Below, in pieces: positions 16,310-21,963 of a stretch of DNA of 21,963 nt. Position numbers and translations under genes: made by a program. The first letter of the stretch is position 1; every line of letters begins with the position of its first letter. Source of the stretch: JBFMFH01 sp040752275 (GTDB lineage Bacteria; Acidobacteriota; Vicinamibacteria; Vicinamibacterales; JAKQTR01); the NCBI GenBank assembly GCA_040752275.1, contig JBFMFH010000064.1, positions 1-21,963 of the forward strand, written 5' to 3'. Under the pieces are notes generated by a model. The model searched no databases. It saw only the letters and a program-made list of their open reading frames with translations, and was not told the DNA's origin.

Positions 16310-17554
16310 CTATCCAGCCTTTTCCACGACCGTGATCGGCTGGGCCTTCATCTCGACCACCTCGCGGGTGATCGCGCACTCGCGCACCTTCTTCTGGCCC
16401 GGCAGCGAGTACATCAGATCCAGCATCAGGTCCTCGATGATCATCCGCAGGCCCCGGGCGCCGATCTTGCGTTGGAGGGCACGCTCGGCAATGGCCTCGA
16501 GAGCATCCTCGGTGAACCGCAGCTTCACGTTCTCGTACTCGAACAGCTTCTGGTACTGCTTGGTCAGCGCGTTCCTGGGCTGCGTGAGGATCTGGACCAA
16601 CGCCGCCCGATCGAGTTCGTGCAGCGACCCGACCACCGGGAGGCGACCGACGAACTCCGGGATGAGGCCGTACTTGATCAGGTCGCCCGGCTCCACGCGG
16701 GCCAGCGTCCCGCCCAGACTGCGGTCCGCCAGGGCCCGGACATCCGCCTTGAAGCCCAGCGTCTTGCGGCCGATCCGGCGCTCGACGATCCGGTCGAGGC
16801 CGACGAAGGCGCCGCCGCAGATGAACAGGATGTTCGTCGTGTCGACCTGGAAGAACTCCTGGTGCGGGTGCTTCCGGCCGCCCTGGGGCGGCACGTTCGC
16901 CACGGTGCCCTCGAGGATCTTCAAGAGCGCCTGCTGCACGCCCTCGCCCGACACGTCGCGGGTGATCGACGGGTTCTCGTCCTTGCGGGCGATCTTGTCG
17001 ATCTCGTCAATGTAGATGATGCCCTGCTGGCACTTGTCGATGTCGCCGCCCGCCGCCTGGAGGAGCTTGAGGATGATGTTCTCGACGTCCTCACCCACGT
17101 AGCCGGCCTCGGTGAGGGTCGTCGCGTCGACGATCGCGAACGGCACCGAGAGCATCTTGGCCATTGTCTGCGCCAGCAGCGTCTTGCCGGTGCCCGTCGG
17201 ACCGATGAGCAGGATGTTCGACTTCGTCAGCTCGACGTCGTGCCGGCTGCGAGCCTGCTTCTGGATCTCGAGACGCTTGTAGTGGTTGTAGACGGCGACG
17301 GCGAGCTTCTTCTTCGTCCGCTCCTGGCCGATGACGTAGTCGTCCAGGAACTTCTTGATCTCGGGCGGCGTGGGCAGCATCGTGCGCGTGCCCCGGTTCT
17401 CATACCGGTTGTCGTCCGCGATGATGTCGTTGCAGACCTCCACGCACTCGTCGCAGATGAAGACGGTGGGGCCCGCAATCAGCTTGCGGACGTCGTTCTG
17501 ATCCTTGTTGCAGAACGAGCAGCGCAGGACCTCGGTCTCGCCGTTCTTCTTCAT
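16310..17554 (-). CDS. clpX: ATP-dependent Clp protease ATP-binding subunit ClpX
   Basis: From ATG 17554 the product has 414 residues. The N-terminal zinc finger has C12, C15, C34 and C37. The AAA+ unfoldase follows with GPTGTGKT (118-125), the substrate-gripping pore loop GYVG (151-154), Walker B YIDEIDK (181-187) and the sensor-2 stretch GARGLR. The ClpP-docking loop reads LGF rather than the usual IGF. ClpX unfolds tagged proteins and feeds them into ClpP. The frame extends to 17593, but a strong AGAGGTGG Shine-Dalgarno eight bases before 17554 decides the start. It lies 59 bases after clpP and 7 bases before lon. Confidence 0.97.
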   Translation of the reverse strand: MKKNGETEVLRCSFCNKDQNDVRKLIAGPTVFICDECVEVCNDIIADDNRYENRGTRTMLPTPPEIKKFLDDYVIGQERTKKKLAVAVYNHYKRLEIQKQARSRHDVELTKSNILLIGPTGTGKTLLAQTMAKMLSVPFAIVDATTLTEAGYVGEDVENIILKLLQAAGGDIDKCQQGIIYIDEIDKIARKDENPSITRDVSGEGVQQALLKILEGTVANVPPQGGRKHPHQEFFQVDTTNILFICGGAFVGLDRIVERRIGRKTLGFKADVRALADRSLGGTLARVEPGDLIKYGLIPEFVGRLPVVGSLHELDRAALVQILTQPRNALTKQYQKLFEYENVKLRFTEDALEAIAERALQRKIGARGLRMIIEDLMLDLMYSLPGQKKVRECAITREVVEMKAQPITVVEKAG

Positions 17555-17613
17555 GGGCAATCCACCTCTGCGCGGGCCCCGCGACATCCCCATCGCGGCG
17601 GCCCGACGTCGCG

Positions 17614-18201
17614 TCAGGTGCGCTTGCGGATCACATCGTCAATGATACCGTATTCCCTCGCCTGGTCCGCGGTCATGATGTAGTCTCGCTCCGTGTCCAC
17701 CTGGATGCGCTCCGCCGGTTGGCCCGTGTGCTGCATCAGGATGCCGTTCAGACTCTCCCTCATCCGCAGCAGCTCGCGCGCGGCGATGTCGATGTCGGTC
17801 GCCTGCCCGGCCAGCCCCTGCATCAGGGGCTGGTGAATGACGATGCGCGAATTCGGCAGCGAGAACCGCTTGCCCTTCGCCCCGCCCGCCAGGAGCACGG
17901 CGGCCATCGACGCCGCCTGGCCCAGGCAGTAGGTCTGCACGTCGGGCCGGATGAACTGCATCGTGTCGTAGATCGCCAGGCCCGCCGTGATCGATCCCCC
18001 AGGGCTGTTGATATAGAGCAGGATGTCCTTCTCCGGATCCTCCGCCTCCAGAAACAGCATCTGGGCGATCGCCAGGTTGGCCACCGGGTCGTCGATGGGC
18101 GTGCCGATGAAGATGATGCTGTCCTTCAGCAGCCGCGAGAAGATGTCATAGGCCCGCTCGCCGCGGTTGGTCTGCTCGACCACCATGGGCACCAACTGCA
18201 T
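17614..18201 (-). CDS. clpP: ATP-dependent Clp protease proteolytic subunit ClpP
   Basis: From ATG 18201 the product has 195 residues, the normal size. It begins MQLVPMVVEQTNRGERAYDI, as ClpP proteins typically do. The catalytic triad is Ser98 (GQAASM), His123 (IHQP) and Asp173 (TERD). ClpP forms the two-ring, 14-subunit chamber that degrades proteins delivered by ClpX. CGGAG 8 bases before 18201 supports this start; an in-frame ATG at 18228 (MRRDSGDAR) also has GAGG upstream and would add nine residues. It lies 40 bases after tig and 59 bases before clpX. Confidence 0.97.
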   Translation of the reverse strand: MQLVPMVVEQTNRGERAYDIFSRLLKDSIIFIGTPIDDPVANLAIAQMLFLEAEDPEKDILLYINSPGGSITAGLAIYDTMQFIRPDVQTYCLGQAASMAAVLLAGGAKGKRFSLPNSRIVIHQPLMQGLAGQATDIDIAARELLRMRESLNGILMQHTGQPAERIQVDTERDYIMTADQAREYGIIDDVIRKRT

Positions 18202-18241
18202 GCGCGCGTCTCCGGAATCTCGTCTCATCGTCCGCCTCGTG

Positions 18242-19528
18242 CTATGCCGTCGTGATCGCGGCGTTCGACAGCAGGAAGTCCATGGTCTTCTCGCGCCGCA
18301 GCCCCTGGCGCAGCCGCAGCCTCCCTCCGTCCTTCTCCACCTGGACCCGCACGGCCGCCACCGTGCGCCCGCTGCGTTCGGCGAACCGTCCAATCTCCGC
18401 GTCGATCTCCTCGTCGGAGACGTCGACGCCCTCACGCCTGGCAATCTCGTCGAGCACCAGGGCGGCCTTGACGCTCTCGAGGGCCGCGTCGCGCTGGGAG
18501 GCGCGGACCTCGTTCCAGTCGACTCCGGCCGTGCGTGGGTCCACTCGCTGCTCGGCCAGCCGGTGCACGAGGTCCTCGAGCCGGCGGTCCAGCTCGTGCT
18601 CCACCAGCGCGCCCGGGACCTCGATGCTCACCCGGCCGGCGAGCGTGGAGAGGAGCTCTCCGCGGAGATCGCGTTCAACCTGCCCCCGCGTTTCGTCCTC
18701 GAGGTCCCGTCTCACCCGGGCCCGAAGCTCGTCGAGCGTCGTGAAGTCGCCCAGGTCCTTGGCGAACTCGTCGTCGAGGGCCGGTACCACGCGCGTCTTG
18801 ATGGCCTTCAGCGAGACGGCGTACCGCACGTCGGCGCCCGCCAGCTCTCGGATGCCGAAATCGGCCGGGTAGTGCACGGTGAACGTCTCCTCCTGCCCCG
18901 GCTGCATGCCGGCGAGCTGCTCGTCGAATCCGGGCGGGTTCGCGGACGCTCCGAGCTCGATCGTGACGTCCTGGTGACGCTCCGCTTCGCGCGCGCCGTC
19001 GCCCGTGAGCTGCTGCCTCTCCAGATCCACGACGGCCCAGTCGCCGGCTGCGAGGGGCCGCCCCTCGACCGGCTCGAAGCGGGCCGCGCGCTGCCGAAGA
19101 CGTTCGAGCGTGCCCTCCACCGTCTCCTCGCCGACCGCGGCCGGCTTTCGGCGCAGGGGAATGCCGCGGTAGTCGCCCGGGTCGAGCGGCGGGACGACCT
19201 CGAAGCTCGCCGTGAAGGTCAGCGGGCTTCCGTCCTCGACGACCACATCGCGCACATCCGGCGTGTCGACGGGGTCGAGATCCCGTTCGTCAAGTGCCGC
19301 CTGGACGGCCGTCGGCACGAGTTCGTGCACGACCTCGTGGACGATCTCGTCCCGGAACCGCTGGCGGATCACCCGAGGCGGAACCTTGCCGGGCCGGAAC
19401 CCGGGGACCTTGGCCGAGCGAGCCAGGCGGGCGGTGATGCGGTCGATCTCGGCCGTCACCTGATCGCCCGGGATTTCAATGTCGAGGCGCTTGCGCGTCT
19501 CAGTGAGGTCAACGAGCTCGGCCTTCAT
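18242..19528 (-). CDS. tig: Trigger factor (ribosome-associated chaperone / peptidyl-prolyl isomerase)
   Basis: The 428-residue product starts MKAELVDLTETRKRLDIEI and has the ribosome-docking signature GFRPGK (43-48) in the N-terminal domain. An FKBP-like prolyl isomerase domain follows at roughly 145-235 (GDWAVVDLE ... NPPGFDEQLAGMQPGQEETF), then the helical substrate-cradling C-terminal domain. Trigger factor binds at the ribosome exit tunnel and helps nascent chains fold. ATG 19528 lacks a clear Shine-Dalgarno; longer frames upstream run through the tRNA gene and are not real. It heads the tig-clpP-clpX-lon cluster. Sequence similarity within this family is low, but domain order and position make the call firm. 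Confidence 0.94.
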   Translation of the reverse strand: MKAELVDLTETRKRLDIEIPGDQVTAEIDRITARLARSAKVPGFRPGKVPPRVIRQRFRDEIVHEVVHELVPTAVQAALDERDLDPVDTPDVRDVVVEDGSPLTFTASFEVVPPLDPGDYRGIPLRRKPAAVGEETVEGTLERLRQRAARFEPVEGRPLAAGDWAVVDLERQQLTGDGAREAERHQDVTIELGASANPPGFDEQLAGMQPGQEETFTVHYPADFGIRELAGADVRYAVSLKAIKTRVVPALDDEFAKDLGDFTTLDELRARVRRDLEDETRGQVERDLRGELLSTLAGRVSIEVPGALVEHELDRRLEDLVHRLAEQRVDPRTAGVDWNEVRASQRDAALESVKAALVLDEIARREGVDVSDEEIDAEIGRFAERSGRTVAAVRVQVEKDGGRLRLRQGLRREKTMDFLLSNAAITTA

Positions 19529-19618
19529 CGTGGTGTTATCGGTCAGAGACGGGCCGGCTTTCAGTGCCGGCCGCATGAGAACATCACTGGCGGCAAGACG
19601 TCCGGGACACGCGAACCC

Positions 19619-19705
19619 TGGTGCGAAAGGGGGGATTCGAACCCCCACAGCCTTTCGGCTACTGGATCCTAAGTCCAGCGCGTCTGCCAGTTCCGCCACT
19701 TTCGC
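19619..19705 (-). tRNA. tRNA-Leu (anticodon UAG), CCA encoded
   Basis: The acceptor stem is GCGAAAG (19699-19705) with CTTTCGC (19623-19629), discriminator A, and CCA encoded at 19619-19621. The anticodon stem CTGGA/TCCAG encloses the loop CTTAGGA with anticodon TAG at 19669-19671. A long variable arm (TAGCCGAAAGGCTGT) and the T-arm GGGGGTTCGAATCCCCC are as expected for a class II leucine tRNA that reads CUN codons. It lies 90 bases upstream of tig on the same strand and may share its transcript. Confidence 0.97.
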
Positions 19706-19728
19706 AAGACCGGATGACCAGTCCTTCC

Positions 19729-19737
19729 AGCCTAGCA
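19729..19737 (-). promoter_or_regulatory. Possible extended minus-10 promoter of tRNA-Leu
   Basis: The minus strand reads TGCTAGGCT: TGC extension plus TAGGCT (two mismatches to TATAAT). Transcription would begin about 19722, 17 bases before the mature tRNA 5' end. No minus-35 match is visible. It could also serve tig and the genes after it. Confidence 0.4.
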
Positions 19738-19742
19738 CAGGC

Positions 19743-19829
19743 GATGGGCGATGGGCGACAGGCAGCAGGGAAGGAGTCAGGAGTCAGGAGGAGCACATTC
19801 CGCAATCCGCAGTCCGCAATCGGATTCGG
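19743..19829. repeat. Cluster of heptamer repeats upstream of tRNA-Leu
   Basis: Three arrays follow each other: GATGGGC, GATGGGC, GACAGGC (19743-19763); GGAGTCA twice (19773-19786); and CCGCAAT, CCGCAGT, CCGCAAT (19800-19820) followed by CGGATTCGG. All have period 7 although the unit sequence differs. The remainder of the gap to the adaptor gene (19830-20118) is GC-rich with some imperfect inverted repeats, for example GTCCTGCCGC near 19970 with GCGGCGGGAT near 20000. It has no credible gene and no clear promoter. Confidence 0.6.
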
Positions 19830-20118
19830 CAACGGCGGCCTTGGCGCGCCGAAGCCGGAAAGGCGGAGGCGGCAGTCTGCAAGACGCGCCGGAGAACGAG
19901 GGGGCCAGCCGGCGCTTCGCCCGCGGAGCGGCGGCCGGCGTCGAACGGCCCGCCGCTGGCCGCAGGCGTGTCCTGCCGCCGTGTCGAGCGGTTTGCGGCG
20001 GGATACCCCCCGCTGAGCTGAGCGTGGCCGCTTCCAGTCACAGTCTTGTCATCGCTACGCCCCGCTCGTGCCCCGACCGCCTCGTATTCCACATACAGGA
20101 AGGGCTGGGAGTGCGACG

Positions 20119-21510
20119 ATGAAGAAGACCATACTCGCGATAACCGTCCTCGCGGTGGCCGGCACATCCGGCGCCGCCTACCTCTATCTGACCGGAGCCG
20201 AGGCGGCGGGGCCGGACGTATCGACAGTCCCCGTGTCGCGCGGGAGCATCGTTCAGATCGTGCAGGCGAGCGGGACGCTCGAGGCCGTCACGACGGTTCA
20301 GGTCGGCACGCAGGTATCCGGAACGATTCAGACCCTGAACGCTGACTTCAACTCTGTCGTTCGCAAGGGCCAGGTCGTTGCGACGCTGGATCCCTCCCTT
20401 TTCGAAACCCAGATCGAACAGGCTCGCGCGACCCTCGTGCGCACCGCCGCCGACGGGGAACGTCTGCGGGTCCAGGCCGAGAGTGCCCGGCTGAGCCTCG
20501 AGCGGACCGCGCAGCTCGCCGCACGCCAACTCGTGTCGGCGGCCGATCTCGACGCGGCCCGCGTCACGCTCCGCATGGCCGAGGCCCAGCTGCAGTCGGC
20601 CGAGGCGCAGGTCGTGCAGGCCGAGGCCTCGCTCAATCAGAGCGAGGTCAATCTCGACCACACGGTCATCCGCGCGCCAATCGACGGGATCGTGATCTCG
20701 CGCAACGTCGATGTCGGACAGACCGTCGCGGCCAGCATGTCCGCACCGACGCTGTTCGTGATCGCCGAGGATCTGACGCGCATGCAGGCGAACGCCAGCA
20801 TCGACGAGTCGGATGTCGGGAAGGTCGAACCCGGCCAGGCCGTGACCTTCACGGTTGACGCGTATCCCGGCGAGGAGTTCTCGGGTCGGGTGTCCCAGGT
20901 GCGTCTCATGGGCGCCGTCGTCCAGAATGTCGTGACCTACACGACCATGATCGATGTGCCGAACCCCGATCTGAGGCTCAAGCCGGGCATGACCGCGAAC
21001 ATTGTCGTGGAGGTCGCCCGGCGAGACGCTGCGCTGAGGATCCCGAGCCAGGCGCTGCGCTTCAAGCCGAGCACGGAGGTGCTGGCGTCCCTTGGCGTGC
21101 CAGCGCAAGGGGCCGTCCCGGCGCCCACACAGGACGCCGGACTCGTCCGCACGGCACGAGGCAGTTTGGCGAGTGCCGGAGGCATTGAGCGCGCGGTCCT
21201 GAGGATCGGCGTGTCTGACAGCATCGCCGGGACCCGAAGAGATGGGCCGCTCGCGGAGCCCGCGGCCCAGCCGGCGTCGGTCGGGACGGTATGGGTCGCA
21301 GACAATCACACCATCAGGCCCGTCCGCGTGGCGCTGGGCGTGACCGATGGAACCTACGTAGAACTGGTGGCTGGTGACCTCGATGCCGGCATGGAGCTCG
21401 TGACGAGAGTCAACTTGGCCGCCCCGGCGACGGTCTCGCCATCAGCGCCCGTTTCCTCCCCCCTTGTGCCAGCGAGACCCGCCGGCCCGCCTCCGCCACC
21501 ACCGCAGTGA
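20119..21510 (+). CDS. MacA/HlyD-type periplasmic adaptor subunit of an efflux system
   Basis: The 463-residue product has an N-terminal membrane anchor (KKTILAITVLAVAGTSGAAYLYL). The first half of a biotinyl-lipoyl domain (GTLEAVTTVQVGTQVSGTI, 52-70) comes next. An alpha-helical hairpin rich in Ala/Glu/Gln (95-178), the second lipoyl half (IRAPIDGIVISRNVDVGQTV, 184-203) and a beta-barrel with KPGMTANIVVEV complete the MacA pattern. Such adaptors link an inner-membrane transporter, often the ABC protein MacB, to an outer-membrane TolC channel. Neither partner lies in the window. A Pro-rich tail (PAGPPPPPPQ) ends the protein. GGGAG seven bases before ATG 20119 fixes the start; the frame extends upstream without good signals. 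Confidence 0.9.
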   Translation: MKKTILAITVLAVAGTSGAAYLYLTGAEAAGPDVSTVPVSRGSIVQIVQASGTLEAVTTVQVGTQVSGTIQTLNADFNSVVRKGQVVATLDPSLFETQIEQARATLVRTAADGERLRVQAESARLSLERTAQLAARQLVSAADLDAARVTLRMAEAQLQSAEAQVVQAEASLNQSEVNLDHTVIRAPIDGIVISRNVDVGQTVAASMSAPTLFVIAEDLTRMQANASIDESDVGKVEPGQAVTFTVDAYPGEEFSGRVSQVRLMGAVVQNVVTYTTMIDVPNPDLRLKPGMTANIVVEVARRDAALRIPSQALRFKPSTEVLASLGVPAQGAVPAPTQDAGLVRTARGSLASAGGIERAVLRIGVSDSIAGTRRDGPLAEPAAQPASVGTVWVADNHTIRPVRVALGVTDGTYVELVAGDLDAGMELVTRVNLAAPATVSPSAPVSSPLVPARPAGPPPPPPQ

Positions 21511-21529
21511 CCTCGGGAGGTGGTGGCGG
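21493..21529 (+). terminator. 11-bp hairpin spanning the end of the adaptor gene
   Basis: CCGCCACCACC (21493-21503), which encodes part of the proline tail, is the exact reverse complement of GGTGGTGGCGG (21519-21529) just after the TGA at 21508-21510. The loop is 15 bases and there is no T tract. It may slow or end transcription, or arise from the proline codons. Confidence 0.4.
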
Positions 21530-21680
21530 CACGCGCAGTGGTTCGGCGCCCCGCGCCGATGCGTCCCCTCGCCTCAAGCCACTGCCTACAGGATCCGCCT
21601 GTGTCGCAGTGGAGCAGGTCCGAAGAGGGCAGCCGGGTCCAAGAAATCTGCCCGAATGCACCGTATCGTGCGAGATTTGT

Positions 21681-21756
21681 GGCTGAAGTCAGCCATTCAT
21701 GACGGCGTGAATAGGGTATACACAGGATACGCCTCCCCTTCTCAGGGGCCTAGACT
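21681..21756 (+). promoter_or_regulatory. Possible regulatory region of the TonB-dependent receptor gene
   Basis: The 288-base gap 21511-21798 has no gene. It contains a near-perfect palindrome GGCTGAAGTCAGCC (21681-21694), which could be an operator. There are two minus-10-like hexamers, TATACA (21717-21722) and TAGACT (21751-21756), neither with a good minus-35. CCCC/GGGG (21735-21738, 21745-21748) could form a small stem before the second hexamer. The assignment is tentative. Confidence 0.3.
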
Positions 21757-21798
21757 TACGGCGTCTGTCGAGTTGGATCTCGAGGGGAGGGTACGCCT

Positions 21799-21963
21799 AT
21801 GCTTCGCGGGTTCGGGTGTGGGTGTCTGATCGTGGTCTGTCTTGTGGCCGGGTTGCCCGGGGCGTCCGCACAGACGACGGCGACCATTGCGGGCGTGGTC
21901 CGGGACTCCGGCGGCGGGGTGGTTCCTGGCGTGACGGTGCTGGTCAAAGACGAGGCGACCGGG
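21799..21963 (+). CDS. TonB-dependent receptor-like protein with carboxypeptidase regulatory-like domain, N-terminal fragment
   Basis: The frame is open to the end of the window (55 codons). It starts with a signal peptide (hydrophobic LIVVCLVAGLPGASAQ, likely cut after the Ala before Gln25). Then comes ATIAGVVRDSGGGVVPGVTV, the opening strands of a carboxypeptidase-regulatory-like (CarboxypepD_reg) domain. In Acidobacteriota this N-terminus usually leads into a large Oar-like TonB-dependent outer-membrane receptor of about 1,000 residues; that continuation is inferred, not seen. GAGGGGAGG (21782-21790) eight bases before ATG 21799 is a strong ribosome binding site. Another exported protein with the same domain remains possible. 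Confidence 0.75.
   Translation, partial: MLRGFGCGCLIVVCLVAGLPGASAQTTATIAGVVRDSGGGVVPGVTVLVKDEATG

Noticed and set aside
18167..19672. 501-codon plus-strand frame opposite tig and the tRNA
   Set aside because: It runs through tig antisense and into tRNA-Leu, giving the familiar false peptide NPHSLSATGS from a tRNA complement.
19529..19738. Upstream extension of tig (start at 19738)
   Set aside because: The added residues (VAELADALDLGSSSRKAVGVR) are translated tRNA-Leu; trigger factor begins at MKAELVDL.
19830..20118. Upstream extension of the adaptor start (20068) or a small gene in this gap
   Set aside because: The extension precedes the ribosome binding site and the membrane anchor; other frames are Arg/Ala/Gly-rich with no motif.

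Overview
This 21,963-base window is a piece of a high-GC bacterial chromosome. The last gene begins like the TonB-dependent, carboxypeptidase-regulatory-domain receptors that are abundant in Acidobacteriota. Together with the base composition, a B12-dependent ribonucleotide reductase tail and the housekeeping order, this suggests Acidobacteriota, perhaps class Vicinamibacteria. That placement is an inference; Myxococcota or Gemmatimonadota are less likely alternatives. No phage, insertion sequence, CRISPR array or plasmid function was seen.

Layout. (1) Bases 1-72 hold the last 23 codons of a plus-strand class II ribonucleotide reductase (nrdJ). (2) Facing it on the minus strand is a secreted or membrane-anchored gluzincin-type metallopeptidase (280-2109) that also carries a helix-hairpin-helix and C-terminal membrane segments. 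(3) A plus-strand group follows: an alpha/beta hydrolase, a short-chain dehydrogenase, then an overlapping pair matching mrfA-mrfB (helicase plus DEDD exonuclease; DNA repair). (4) A long minus-strand block runs from 19705 down to 8076: tRNA-Leu(UAG), tig, clpP, clpX, lon, engB, rho, an M16 metallopeptidase and rpmE. tig-clpP-clpX-lon is the classical protein quality-control cluster: nascent-chain chaperone, two-part ClpXP protease and Lon. It is extended here by the ribosome-assembly GTPase EngB and by Rho. (5) The plus strand resumes with a MacA/HlyD-type efflux adaptor lacking its transporter and the first 55 codons of a TonB-dependent receptor.

The genes are mostly ordinary; the intergenic DNA is the unusual part. 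Nearly every longer gap contains short degenerate tandem repeats with a period of seven bases. Three of these gaps form G-quadruplex motifs, and two of those bracket the metallopeptidase gene on its sense strand. A 41-bp hairpin-forming direct repeat occurs exactly twice, once in each of the only two convergent gene gaps. Four minus-10 elements share an upstream TGC (extended minus-10), one placed so that the hydrolase message would be leaderless. A nested palindrome sits in frame inside mrfB between TPR-like helices. The 572-bp gap between rho and the M16 gene has two strong predicted hairpins and no credible gene.

All calls come from reading translations, motifs and base pairing by eye; no database search or folding program was run.
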